Positions 1 to 13,000 of a stretch of DNA of 64,000 nucleotides are shown here, piece by piece. The first letter of the stretch is position 1. Each line of letters opens with the position of its first letter. Below the pieces are notes generated by a model that was not told the origin of the DNA, searched no databases, and was given only the letters and a program-made list of their open reading frames with translations. Position numbers and translations under genes: made by a program. Source of the stretch: Gorsachius magnificus (Eukaryota; Chordata; Aves; Pelecaniformes; Ardeidae); the NCBI GenBank assembly GCA_034008185.1, contig CM067081.1, positions 21,017,821 to 21,081,820 on the forward strand. The letters are read 5' to 3'.

Positions 1-1172
1 CCATGGACTTTTGTACCTTCAGGTCCCTAGATGGTCTTGAACCTAATATCCTACAGTGAGTGGTTCTTCATTCTCCCAGTCCCTGCCTTTGCCTTCTGGA
101 ACTTGGGTGGTATGGCTTGAGCACTTGCTGGTAAAGACTGAGGCAAAAATGTTGTTGAGTACCTCAGCCTTCTCCACACCCCAGGTAACCAGGTATCCCT
201 TTTCCTTCTGGAGAATGCCCACATTTTCCCTAGTCTTCCTTTTATCACCAATATACCTATAGAAGCTTATCTAGTTGGCCTTGATGCCCCTGGCCACGTT
301 TAATTCTATCAAGGCTTTAGCTTTCCTAACCTGAACCCTGGACGGCTTGGCAATTTCTCTGTATTCCTTCCAGGTTACCTGTCCTTGCTTCCACCCTCTG
401 TAGGCTTCATTTTTGTGTTTGAGTTTGTCCAGGAGCTCCTTGCTTGTCCATGCAGGCCTCCTGGCATTTTTGCCTGAATTCCTCTTTGTTGGGATGCATT
501 GCTCCTGAGCTTGGAGGAGGTGATTCTTGAATATTAATCAGCTTTCTTGGGTTCCTCTTCCCTCCTGGGATTCATCCCATGGTAATCTACCAAGCAGATC
601 CCCGAAGAGGCCAAATTCTGCTCTCCTGAAGTCCAGGGTAGCAAGCTTGCTGTGTGCCCTCCTCGCTGCTCTAAGGATCTTGAACTCCATTTCATGGTCA
701 CTGCAGCCAAGGCTGCCCTTGAGCTTCATTTTGCCCACCAGTGCCTCCTTATTGGTGAGAACAAGGTCCAGCATAGCACCTCTCCTCATTGGCTCCTCTG
801 TTACTTGGAGAAGGAAGTTATCATCAACATATCCCAGCAACCTCCTGCATTGCTTATGCCCTGCTGTGGTGTCCCTCCAACAGATATAGGAATGGTTGAA
901 GTCCCCCATGATGACCAGGGTTTGTGAACATGAGGTTGCTCCTATCTGTCTATGGAGGGCCTCATCCACTCAGTCTTCCTGGTTGGGTGGCCTGTAGCAG
1001 ACCTCCACCCTAATATCACCTGTCCCTGCCCTCCCTTTAATCCTGACCCATAAACTCTCAGTTGGCTCCTCGTCCATCCCCAGGTGGAGCTCCACGCACC
1101 CCAGCTGGTCATTGACATAGAGGGTGACACCCCCTCCTCGTCTGCCCTGCCTGTCCTTCCTAAAGGATGTCT
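1..1172 (-). mobile_element. CR1 LINE fragment: ORF2 endonuclease and pre-RT region
   Basis: Reading the minus strand gives one continuous frame typical of CR1 ORF2. The order is RKDRQGRRGGG, the segment YRPPNQED, the endonuclease motif GDFNH, and the SDHE motif. These are hallmarks of the APE/EEP-type endonuclease that nicks target DNA during retrotransposition. A Lys/Arg-rich linker follows ([17 protein letters not shown]), then the pre-RT block (FASVFTSK). I see no frameshift. The frame is broken by three stops: TGA at 970-972, TGA at 538-540 (in place of a Trp codon) and TAG at 271-273. Homology stops near 1172, so the copy is 5'-truncated inside the endonuclease. It continues past the left edge, so the RT and 3' end are not visible. 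Few lesions over about 1.2 kb suggest a fairly young copy that is nevertheless dead. Confidence 0.92.
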
Positions 1173-4100
1173 TCCTACCATGTCTCATGCTATTAAAACT
1201 AATCTCTGGAGTTTCCTCTAAGCAATTGCTACCAGAAATGACAGTAAAGTTCGGCCTGCCTAATGCAATTTGCACTATCTACTGCTACAGTAATAGTTAA
1301 TGTCACCACCCTCTAACAACATTAGCCTGATCTGTAAACAGATAAAACAGAGGCTGCTGGTGATGTAACTTTGTTGATCATAAGATTAGAGATCCTGCTG
1401 GTCTTTGTTTGAACCCTTTAAAGAAAATCAGAGAGATTAAGTAGAGAATTTCCAGTGATTTAATTATTAGTGTGTAATATGTTTACTTAGTCCTGATTAA
1501 ACAAGATAACTTCATAAAAAAATGATGCATGCTTTCACCAGCTCTGGAAGGGATAATCAAACTGGGGAAGCTTTCCAGCATGCTTTGGTTACAAAGCAAA
1601 TGTGACTATCAGTGTAGCAGCCAGCTGAAAAAGGATCATGGTCCTTGGAACAGAAATCATCCACTTTTGTGTGCGAGTCCTGAATTCTCCCTGAAGTGCA
1701 ACCAGAGACACGCAAGAGGCTCTTAGTCTTCATGCAGAATCATTAACAGCAGAGATGTGATTTTGCTCTGTAGATGGGAGGGGGTGTATTCCCTTGGGTT
1801 AGGATCCAAACCACACCAGGTAGTCACTTTCTGCTTAAAGGAAGTCTTTCACACTAGAAAAAAAATGTTCAAACATGTGAGACTGAATATAATTATTTAC
1901 ATTAAACTCGTGTTTTTTCCTGACGGTTTTTCCTCCTTACTGGAGGTGCGTATGTTCCAAAGCCAAGCCCCGAAGGCCTTATTCTGTCTAAGCTCCCAAA
2001 GAGTGTTTAAGCTGGGAGTTTGTGGCTCATAAGTAGCTTTTTCTTCCTGGTAGTTCATTTTCCAGAGAGGTCACGTAATGAGCGTATCATTTGCTACTTT
2101 GGGCTGCATCTTTTACACTCACAATGCAAAGTGAAGATTATCTTATTTTTGCTGATGCTCTCAGCAGAAAATGGTAAGATTTTGTCAAAAAAATCCAATC
2201 TCCAATATTTGAAGATTTTTAGGAAATTTAATTTCAATTTTTCAAGATTTTTTTTTGAGAATACTGCTTTGTTCTCAGAAAAAAAATGTATTAAGTTAAA
2301 AACACAGTTCTAAAGCAAACTCTGACTCAGCCTCATTGCCAGGACAGTTCAGTGTCAAAGAAAACACAGCTGCTGGCGTCTCTCATCAGTAGATGCCAGA
2401 CCCTTCACACTGCCTTAGTGCTTCGGGAGTAGTGCGAACATCCATCTCCAAGCGGCAGGCTGGTGTCTGTGTGCTCAGAGAGTGCAAGGACAGCAGCTGT
2501 GTTGTGTATTCGGCATTTCACCGAGGGCACTGCAGGGCTCCCACAGTTTGCTTCTGAAGAGCTAGACAGAGTACAGGGTGCTCTAGCTGTTGCAGTATGG
2601 AGCAAAACCTGCTAGCTGTGTTTGAAAGCTGGGATAGGTGCCCCTTGTCCTGTGGGACTGACTTGCTTAACTCCCAGACTAATTCCATGACCATAAAAAC
2701 ATCAAGGTTCTGGGAAACATAAAAAAATCAAGGTGAGAGAAAGGTTTTACTTGTATCTTCGCTCTTGAACAAAGGTGCTAACCCAAGTAGTGCTGCCTTT
2801 CCTTATCTGTAGCTCTGTATGTTGATCTGTGTTTCTTTGCCACGCTATTTCCATCTCAGCACAAGGGCTCAAAAAGAAATGAGAGCAGTGACACCTTGGA
2901 AGTGGTGACTTCATGCAGACTGAAACAGAGTATTACTAATATCATGGCCCTTGTCGTACTATACTGATCTCCATTGCCTTAGAAGGAGGATGTTATTAAA
3001 CCTCATTTTGTGACCTTGATGGAGGGATCCTGCTTAGAATATTGCAGGAGAATCATAGAACGTTCCTTCGTGGGCTGCAAGGGCAGCTCTCTGGCTCTGT
3101 GGGTGCAAATAGTGCCTGGCTGAAGTGAACCAAGCAAAGATGTTCCTTCCACTGACTTGGGACGGGCTTTATACCTGTCCTGCTTGTAATGACAGTGATG
3201 TCTGCTAAGTGTTCTGCTTGTTACAAGAGAGCTCTCAGGAGATTTGAAGATCCCTTTAGTTAGTTTGGTGCAAGAATTGTTCATTGAGCTCAAGACAGGA
3301 GAGACTGAGTTTGATCTTAGTGTCAGTCCTCACTAGCATCTCTGACATAATGAGCATGAAGCTATAGATACAAATCATGCACTGAGATGTGATAAGCAAT
3401 GTGCATACTACGTGCGCCTTTATTTTTTTCTGTGGGATTTTAAATCCAGTTTTGCCCACTGGGAAAAAAGAATGCCTCCTACCATGCCATAGAAAAAATG
3501 AAGTGCTGGCTGCTCTGTGGTAATTGCCAGTTCATGGGCTACAGTCTCATTTTACCACAGGCACAAGGTTGCTTATCTCTTCCTTGGTATTAACTAGACC
3601 ACATGGAAAGATGTCCTGCGAGGTAAGAGCGTTCATTGAGGCTGTCCCCATAGGCTGTGGAGGCAGGTTCTTGTTTTCTGCCCCAGGAACCTGCTCATAC
3701 ATTTGTCAAACTTGTGAAGGGATCCTATGGAATAATAATACTGGATGGCAATGCTGTGATACTGAGTGAAAACCAGCCCTTTCAACCCAAAAGATACCAG
3801 TCATCCTAAGTACACAGATCTGCTTGGCATTTCTTGTCAGTTATGAGAGCATTTCAAGGATCAAACCCCTTTGAAACAAAAATATTTTTTTTTGTAAGAA
3901 ACTTTGACGCAGATTTTCTTTTCCCCCAATACTCAACACAAATTTTTAACACTTCTTAAACATTTCATGGAATTCCGCAAATTTTTTCTTCAGTTAGGCA
4001 TTTTATTTTTATAGTTTTTATTTCTGTTTTTTTTCTATTTCTGATTTTTTTCTTAACAGAATGATTTCAAATATAAAGAAGTCACAAGGATTTTTTTTAT

Positions 4101-7100
4101 GACAACAAAAAGTTAGAGAAAAAATAGCTTACAGTTATTGTACAGTTTGCAATAAATATTTTTCCTAAAACATTTTTTTAGCTTCAGGTTCCTGTGCAAA
4201 GTGAATTGTTTATGCACTGAATACTACTCTTCAGCAGAAAAACGTTTTTTGCCATAACTATAACATATTTCCCATCAATATAGTGAAGGGGAAAATGAAG
4301 AAGTTTTTTCTCTGCACAACTGGTATTGGAGTTGGCACACAAGCCCACATTCATAGCACACAAACTGTTATTTGTTCCCTTCAGAACATATCAACAGTAA
4401 ATGTTTTTAAAGTGCAATACAGTGAATAATTCAGATATAAGTGGAATGGAATAAGCAAAAGGAGCATTGTCTACTTACTTTTAGTAAGTGTAAACTTACA
4501 AGGTATGGAAGTTTGCTTACAACTTGAGTGTAAATTTGGAAAGGTAACATTCATCTCACCTCATGTTAGGCATGTCTAGTTCTCTAAATCTTTTTTATAG
4601 CTGGAGGACAAAGAGAAGCACTTTAATCAAATGTTCATTACACTTGAAGCAACGTTATTTCAATAGGCAGAATGGATTGTCTTCTGGAAATGCAAGTCTT
4701 TCCTCATCCAAGACAATTAATTTATACTAAACATTTGCATCTGATGATTAAACCTGGGACTAGACAAGTACTGAAACCTGATGAGTAACTAGAGAAGACA
4801 ATGATTTAAGTAGAAGAGAATATTAGAAGTCAGAAAGTCCAAAGTTTTTTCTTCCAAACTGTGCTGTAGACTTCATAAAGTCTCGTCCCTACTTGCAAAT
4901 CCTAAATACTAAATTATCAGCTTGAGATGGAGGTTGCCTCACATAAGAGGAAGATTAAATTTACTAGATGTTTTCCAGTGTGAGAAGTAAAGAAAGATTG
5001 GGGGTTTTGTGCAGGGTGTTGCACAAGGAAGTTTTTAAGGTTTTGTGCTCTGTTGATGGTAAGCCTTGCTTATCTGATAATGAAAATGGCAGCTGGAAAA
5101 AATTCTTTACTTCATCTGTAAACTGTGTTCACAGTGGATTGGTTCTGCAATAACACTATCATATACAGGGCCACCGTTAAGAACCTGTATTTTTTATTAG
5201 GAAGGTCACATGTCAGGGATCAATAAACATTAGCCACAGCAACACATACTTCTTTTTTCTCTTTTCCGTCTCTGGTTTTTGGGGTTTTTTTTAATATATA
5301 AGAGGTTAATAAAACATAATTTCAGACACCCTCCCCCTCAGTCATTAAATGAGCTAATGCAATATTTTGTGCATACACACACACGAAGGATGGAAGCTGG
5401 AAGGACATAATCTGAACTGCATGGCAGACGAGAGCGTTCTGCTTTTTTGGGCAGCTGCTGCTAACTGCTGTCTCTGGACTTCAGCAGTTCCATGATGAAA
5501 TTGTTCTCAGAACAGTTCCTTCTCCAGTGATGAGCTTGGCTGGTTCTCCAGCTGGAGCCTGCATTTGTAGCTCCTCAGCATGCTTCATCCTCAGTGCCTG
5601 GGTGGTCATGCTTTATGTTTGCCAGTACACAAGTACTGTGAGCTGCATTCTGGACACTTGCAAAGTTCAGATATGGGGTCCTTTGCCCAGTCCAGCTATA
5701 TATTTACATAACATTAACAACAGAAAGCATATCATGTGACCTGCAAAGAGCTGCTTGCATTTTATTTGTCTTCAGAGTCCTTAGACACACATTGTGTTAT
5801 TCTGTGGGAACCAAATATGCACAAACGGAGACTGATGTGACAACACATAATCATAGGCATGTAGCTGTACAAATCTACCCTCTGTCATTTGAACCAAGCT
5901 CAGTAAACTGAAATGGTCACCTTCATAATTTTACTGGTTTATATTCATCTGTCTTTGCAAAAAAGACACATCTAGCCCTACATTTCTAAACAAAATTTTT
6001 GGCATTTTGGTAAGGTATTTGGTGGTGAAGAAAATGTGTGAAGATGGAATCTGTGTGTAATTTTGTTAGATTTTTGCATACAATTATCCTGTGCATATGA
6101 CTTTTCATCTTCAAAGTGTTTTACAAACATTTCTCCACCAGCATTGATGTAATTCTAATCACTCTAGCAGATGTTGTTTTGCTGGACTGTGATACCATGT
6201 CCCTGTATCCAGTAACCCCTGCAGCCTGGAACAGCAGTGCAAGCTGCAGCAACAGTGTGGCCTTCTGATTGAGCTTTGATGGATGTTGCTAAAACTGAAG
6301 ATAATATGGAAGAAAGTGTATCTGTGTTTTGGAAAAGAAACATTTGGTGTTTAAGTGGGTTTATTTTTTGTCCGAAATCCAAGTTCCAGGCTAGGAAATG
6401 AGTAGTGAGCTGGAGGAATAAGGGAAACCACGTTACTGAGGTGTGAGATGATAGACAGTAAGGTATTTTTTATGCACACAAAAAAAATACAAAAATGTGA
6501 TGATGAGTTGGAGATTTTAATGTAAGGTGACAGATAAAATACTTTTTTTTTTGTTAGAAAATACTTAGCTATATGTTGAAAAGTATGTGGCAGAGTCTAG
6601 AGAGAAATTCAAGATATTAAATCATGTTGACCACCACCCTTTCTCAGATTCATTCTCATCAGTGTATTTTCTAACTAATAGAAGCAGGAGAAAAGTTTTG
6701 AAAGTACTCTGCTAGATGTAGAATGACAGCATGATTATCTGTCTCTAGCCCTCTATATTATTGTAATATTCAGAACTGGAATTACAACAGCTCCTCTTCC
6801 ACCTTTTGGAAATTACTACTGTTTTTCAAAAAGTTTCATAAAAGTACAAACTTTTCTTATATTTTTCAAAACATTTTGCAATAGAAACATTTCTCCCCTC
6901 AGATACTCCCCTTGTTTCCCTACTAACAGATGTTATGAAAGTTGGTGAAATAAACCCAAGGAACATCATGTTTCATTTCAATTGCAAAAGACTAAGGCTC
7001 CTTAGCTTTCATAAATCCCAACCTAACATACGAGAACACATCCCCACAGGCTTTCCACTGCTACACACAAGCGTTTGTGTGCACACATGCACACTCACAT

Positions 7101-7554
7101 GTAACCAGCAAAACAAAATCCTCCAGGAAATACATTCTCAAAGGTGACATGAAAGTGTTTCAATAGCATTTTGAACCACATAAATGCTTACTCAAAGTCA
7201 GATTTCCTTTGTAATTTGTTTCGGTGCTATCACTGAAACAAGAGAGAAAACAGAAATGAATTATGACACTGTAATTTCTTCCTCGCAGTCCTATTTGCCA
7301 AGAGTATGTGTAGCATATGCTGTAAATTCTGACATGTGGTCATAGGCCTAGGGAAAACAAGTCTCCCCCAAAGCACATGACAGGAATATTTAATGACTCC
7401 AGTTAACTTTCTTAAATAAACCTACTTAATAGCTTACACACAAGGAAGAAAACTTGTATGAGAATAGATTGCTAAGTGATACCTGGTAATGAACTGTGTG
7501 CACGAGTATTTGTACATTTTTCTCCAAAAAACAATGGTGATGAAAACTCACTGC
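1173..7554. other. Unique AT-rich noncoding stretch
   Basis: No recognisable gene, RNA or dispersed repeat. Open frames are short, about 100 codons at most, and lack family motifs. It contains T-rich runs (about 3880-4180), a short CA run near 5370 and a TG/CA-rich patch near 7065-7105. No splice-site-bounded coding exon could be supported. Confidence 0.6.
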
Positions 7555-8034
7555 AGAGCCCTGTACCACCCTGCCCACTCTGAGCTGAGCCCTGGCCTGA
7601 GGAGCAGTTTGGAGGACTACAGCTCAGCGTGACCATCTACCCCTCTCCCCTCCCCACCTGGGGAGGGAGTTTGCTGCTTCAGCCTTTCCGTCACCTCCCC
7701 CATCACCAGCAGCCAGAGGAGCCCTCCAGGCACAGAAACCAAGGTGTGAAGCATGGTTTTCCTGCTGTTCCTGATGCTTCCAATCCCCAAGGCTCCTGAT
7801 CTTCTGCTTGCAGTAGGGGATGTGAGGCTGGCATCAAAGTATAAGCAGGGCCAGAGATGGTGGCTGAGAATATTAATTTCCTGTTCTCTGCTATGCAGCA
7901 GACATGGTACCAGAGCACCCCAAAGCATGCAGAAATGCCTCTTTACTCCACAGAGACCTCTGCGGGAGAAGAGGTGAAGCCTGGGAGAGGGACGGGGCAC
8001 CCAGGGGGCCAGCTCTGGGATCCAGGGAGCTCCC

Positions 8035-8060
8035 GGCAGGGCAGGGCAGGGCAGGGCAGC
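8035..8060. repeat. Short GCAGG tandem repeat
   Basis: About five near-perfect copies of the pentamer GCAGG/GGCAG in tandem, inside the GC-rich block. It is a minor simple repeat. Confidence 0.85.
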
Positions 8061-8726
8061 CAGGGCAGCCCCAGGCACTGGGCACCTCCCTGGGGATGGG
8101 GACCGGCTGAGGCCAGGCCAGGCCACCTGCCTATAGGTAGGCCCAGCTTGAAGGGGCCCATGGCTGGGGCAGGGCTGTGGGGGGCTCCAGACCATCCTTG
8201 CCATGGCCTCGCTGGGGCAGGGACTGACAGCCCTGTGGGCCTGACATGGGGTCCTGGGCCTTGGGCAGGTGAGGGGAGACCCGAGGGAGAGGGGTCAGGG
8301 CCGCTGGGGTCTGTTGGTGCCTCAAGGCCCTGGCTCTCGCCTTGCAGAGCCTTCCCTACAGACTCCTGCTGTGGGTAGTGTCCCTTGCCTTCTTTCTTGG
8401 AGAAGACCCATTCCTCAGCTTCATGCCCTGGGGTCTTGCCCCTGCACTGGTGTGCCCCTCCAGTTACCTTGCCTATTTCTGCTTTCTCTTGCAAGGGACG
8501 TGTGACAGAAAGCAGAGTCCTTTAAACTCCCCCCCACCTTTAAATCCTCCTTATTGACAGGGTATGAGCACAGAGCAGCTTCTCTTCAGCAGGCATAGAA
8601 CCCCCTCGCTCTGTCCCTGGCAAGGATGTGAGGAGTAGAGGGTGTCCGTGCTCCAGCTTGGTCCTCTTGCCGGCCACCTGGGATGGCTTTGCTGCACAGT
8701 CTGGGCAGCCACCATGGTGGGGGACA

Positions 8727-8760
8727 CCACCCCCCCACCCCCCCCCCACCCTACCCCCCA
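8727..8760. repeat. C-rich tract with G-quadruplex/i-motif potential
   Basis: Four C-runs (8730-8736, 8738-8747, 8749-8751, 8754-8759) are separated by one- or two-base spacers. The minus strand therefore carries four G-runs of at least three with very short loops, which fits the standard G-quadruplex pattern. Folding is inferred, not shown. Confidence 0.8.
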
Positions 8761-8895
8761 TGCCCCACAGAGCTGTGCTGGAAATGTCAGGGCAGGATGA
8801 GACCATTCTCTCAGTCCTGTTACCAGCTCCCAGGGGCTGTGCTTTGCCCTTTGAATGCCAGTGGGGCCAAATGGGTCAGTTCTGACCTCAGTCAA

Positions 8896-9949
8896 GCAGA
8901 TATTAAAGAACTAAGAACAGAAATTAGCCCATCACTTTTGACCATCATTCATCCATGCTTAAATTAAAAATCACGAAAACCTCCTTTCTCTAGACACAAT
9001 AAAACTATGATTATATGATAAAGTTGATAATGCTGAGTTACAGTTACAAAGCTGGAGGATGTCTTTCTCACATGTATAAGCCCCTACACATACTCTAGAA
9101 TAGTTGTCATGTTGCTAATTTTTCCCTTCACAGAAATCTCACATCCCTAGAGTAAGAGAGAGCAGAACTGAGCTCACTCTACTAATAAAAATCTCTCTTA
9201 CAATTTCAAAATAAAGTTCACAGTTCTTCTAATTAACAGGAATTTGAAAGGTTACATCTTCAAGCCTGCTCTCCAAGATAAATCATCATTCAGATGTCCT
9301 TCACAGCAGTACCTCTGGCAATGCTGAATCCTCTTAACTGAGGCCTAATTTAATTTTACTTTCATTGTCTTTGGTGGAATTACACCATTACAACTGAGAT
9401 GTGAGTCTAGACATATGAAAGAGTAAAAAAGGAATGTCTCTGGAAGAGCTTCCTCTGGAGTCTCTGTGATATATATCTTAAAAAAACCCCAAAAATCAAA
9501 CAAGCAAGCAAACAAAATCCCAAAGTAAAGTAACTGGAGCACTTTGGACCTCAGTTAAAAACCAGCTATGAACTAAAGGAAGATAGCTAAAGGACATCAT
9601 CAAAATCCAAAAGCTCTGCATACCCATTGCATTCACACTGGAGGAGATAGAAAGGTGACTAGAGTTCATTTGAGAAGACAGAATAAAGATAGCTGTCATT
9701 TTACGTGTTAAAAGTTGACAACATATCTTATTATGTAACAAATAGGACATAGTTTACAAAGTAAATATGCATGTAGAATTTTAAATGAAAAAAAAAATTG
9801 CAAAAGAGATGTAAGGGCCTAGAAGTGTTCCTACTTTGAGCAATGCAAAGGTTTTCTTCTCTACTGAAGTTTCCAAATGGCTCAGTCCCAGGGACACGCA
9901 GAAATAAGATCTTTCATCTTTTTCTTGCTAAAACAGAGAGAGAGAAAAT
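8896..9949. other. Unique AT-rich noncoding stretch
   Basis: No gene or dispersed repeat recognised. Open frames are short and uninformative. Confidence 0.55.
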
Positions 9950-10020
9950 CAGCCTGGGACGTGAGTCAAGATCTGCGGCACTGTAGGCAAGTGCCCTAAC
10001 CACTAAGCTGTTGTAATTGG
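9950..10020 (-). mobile_element. tRNA-like ancient SINE/MITE relic
   Basis: Read on the minus strand, 9993-10009 gives AGCTTAGTGGTTAGGGC. This resembles a tRNA gene A box (TRGYNNAGTGG-like). A weak B-box-like stretch (CTTGACTCACGTCC) follows about 40 bases further along. I recall this ordering from an old dispersed sauropsid repeat in which 'AGTGGTTAGGGCACT..CCTGGG' arms occur as inverted copies. Only one arm is visible here. It is not an intact tRNA gene, because I cannot pair an acceptor stem. The family name is not certain. Confidence 0.4.
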
Positions 10021-13000
10021 AAAGTGGATTCTTCTATCTCTTATTTTGACCAGAAATTCATTCTTGGCCCTCAGAAGCTTTTCTTCATGAAAATGCTCTG
10101 GCACACAGTCAAATTGGAGCAGTGTAGTAAATTATTAGCAAATGTAAGGTAATTTGAATTTCTTTGCAGACTAAGAAGATAAAACATTTAAGCAAGTTGC
10201 CTTATTTCACCTTCAGTGACCTTCAAAATTCGAACCCAGTCTGACGTTTTCCCCAGTTCAGCTAAAAAAAGATAATGTCTTGCGCCATGCAGCCCTGAGA
10301 CTGCTATATGCAATCATTACTGGGACATTCTGATGAAAAGTTTCAGAAATGTTATATCTGTTGTAGGCCAAAAATACTTAATGAAAAATTCCCAAATAGA
10401 ATTTTAGCTGGATTTGTTGCTGGAAAAAAGGTAAAAAGACAGTCAAAGTCTTTTGGAAGGTCTTGAGGTCAGTGTCAAGACTATGTGATAGGAAGAATAG
10501 TATCTAAGAGGAATATAGAAGAGAAGGGATGTTTAAGGCAGGGATAAGCCTCTTCTAGTAGAAAATGAGGATTTTTTTTTTTTTAAACATGTTAACACAG
10601 AAGAAGGAAGAGACTTACAGCTTCAGAATGGGAGAAAGAAGAGAAAGGAAAAGCTGTAAACAACTGCTTCCAGGTGATACGAGAGCCTGCTACTTCTCTG
10701 GTAGAGATTGGTTTTACCCAGAGACATGAGATATATGACAGCCTCTGAAAAACTAAGTGAAACATTCTCATCTTGAATAGTTCAAAGTCACATCAAGCTC
10801 GATGTACCTAGTAGTGGGACTCATGATTTTTGCTGTTTTGCTTGTTGGTAGCACTATGTCAAAACAATCAGCATACAAAGTTGATTAACAAAAGCTGTAG
10901 AGATTGAGAGTGCTTCTCACTTCTGGCCATCAGGTTATGGCATTTCTCCCTCTGAAATTGAAATATCCAAATCAGAGGTCTTTTAGAAGTCTAAGCCTAT
11001 ATTTCATAGCATGGCCATTCAAATATGTGTACAGGGAAGTGTGTAGGAACAGTATTCTATACAAATAATGTCTGTGGGTAAGATGGGAGGTGGGTAGATC
11101 ACAGCAAGATACAAAGGCTAATTTGGGGGTGAATGTTTCAGCTTATGTATATCAAAGCATTGATGCATGAGTCATTGGCACAGAATGACTAATTTTTTGC
11201 ATCAGAGTAATAGAATGTTCTTGCTTACTGCTTTTGAAATCTATGAATAATGCCGAATGAAATGATTCTTCTTGAAATCAGTCATCTTCTGTGTTTTCTG
11301 CATAACAAAGATACTTGTTCTTAGACAATGCATAGATTAATGTCCTAAATATGCCAAATATGATAGAAGGGGGAGAGAGAGAGAGAGGGAAAGGGGGGGG
11401 GGGGGGGAAGAAAGAAGAAAAGAAAAAGAAAGAAAGAAGGAGAATAAAGAAACACACCCCTCCTCCAAGAAGCTGTAACAGTATTGTGATAATACTTTCT
11501 GATAAAGCTGTGTGTAGAACCAGCATAAAGCTTTTTATTGCATACACTTTTTTTATAACTGGTCTTGGAGAGGTCACTGGTCAGGTGTCTTACTATTCTT
11601 CCTTAGAATAGAAGCCAGTTGTTCATTTTTATGTTAATAGTAACTGGGAGATGAGGAGTGGTAAATATATTCAGTTCTTAAATTAAAAACTTATTACAAC
11701 TTGAATTAAACCAAAATGTGAGTGTATTACCTTTCACTCTGAATCCTCATGGTTAGCTACAGCAGGTATCAGACCAGCAGGAATCACTAGTTGTCATACT
11801 TGCGGTAACTCTCTATTAAGCTATGACACAGAAAAGCCTTTTGATCTTGGCCATGTTCTACTAATTATTTAATCTCTGACAACATAAAAACATGTTTTGG
11901 CACATAATCTAAGAAAGAACACAGCATAAGTTTTCTTCTGAAGCCTACAAAAGCCAATAGCATACCCAAGAAAACAACCCCAAATTTCTCTTAAATCCCT
12001 GTTTTTCCCCTCTCTTTTATTAAAGCTGGACATGAGCCATAACTCCAAATACAAATGGGCATGAAATTTTCCTCTTAAGATAAAATTCATTTTATGCAGT
12101 GTCAGATATCTATGAGAAAGATGTTTAACCCTGAGTTGTCCTTTTGGGTTCTGTCTATAGTCAATGGAAAAAACCAGACACTTTTAGATAATTTTAGATG
12201 TTTTCCTTAGAATGAGGCAAGTCATACTCTAGAGTTGCCTTTTTTGGTCCACTAACTCTAAAGGCAGGCCTAGGAGACCAGCTTGGACGTAAATACATCT
12301 GGTAAAAGAAATCTCACCTAAGGTTTCTAAGAAAGACCAGATGTATCACACCCGAGAAAAGCCTAATTCTTTCCATGGTCTAAGAGCATGCTTGGGGTTA
12401 AGTGATATGAATTCCAGCCTTGTTGTCTTCTATATATTTGGCAGAACCTGTGCCTGTGTCTGGCCAGAGAACAATGGTTACATTGCACTTACGAGTAAAA
12501 TAGAAGCATTCTTTGAAATTATGGAATTTGTGAGAATCTTACCCAGAACAGTAGGCTTCTGGCTAAAGCATTTGCTGAAGAGTGTTTGGGGGATTGCCAA
12601 GTCCTTGCCTGGCTTGATTCACATTGAGGAATCAAGGCTACTTAATGTAGGTGAGTGCCCTAACAAATGGCTTTGTGTCTGCTTTTGGGCCTGTTTCACT
12701 TCATATCATTGGATCAGGAAGAAAGGATCTGAATCAAGGCTGAGCAGTATCTTCTGGATGGGCCTCTTACCTATGGAAGAATACTTGCTCACTACATTAT
12801 CAGGTCACCTCTTACCTGGTGTCCTGGTGTCTCTTCACAGAGTTTTGTTAAAACAGATATGGTGCCACAAAATTCTTGGGTTTTGAGAACTGGACTTTCT
12901 AATGAAAAAGCATGATACTGGAAGGTCCTGGCCACCAGTCCACAAACCCTTCTCTTTCTCTCCTTTTTTTACTTTTCACTAAAATTCTGTGATAAACTCC

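Larger units (their letters stand above)
7555..8895. other. GC-rich, CpG-poor block without an identified gene
   Basis: This block is much richer in G+C than its surroundings and full of CTGGG/CCCAG/GGCAGG words, but it has few CpGs. It therefore does not look like an unmethylated CpG-island promoter. Long open frames occur on both strands at once: about 195 codons on minus at 7617-8204, 183 on minus at 7943-8494 and 173 on plus at 7857-8378. Overlapping open frames in several phases are expected when stop codons are rare for compositional reasons. None shows a domain I recognise. It could be an old GC-rich repeat, a decayed exon cluster or simply a local GC peak. Confidence 0.5.

Noticed and set aside
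7617..8494. Long open frames on both strands (173-195 codons)
   Set aside because: They overlap each other in a GC-rich block where stops are rare. The peptides are Pro/Gly/Ser-rich without motifs.
12341..12886. 181-codon open frame on plus
   Set aside because: No domain, no family resemblance and no splice or start context. A rough stop-frequency estimate gives a sizeable chance of one such frame in 64 kb.
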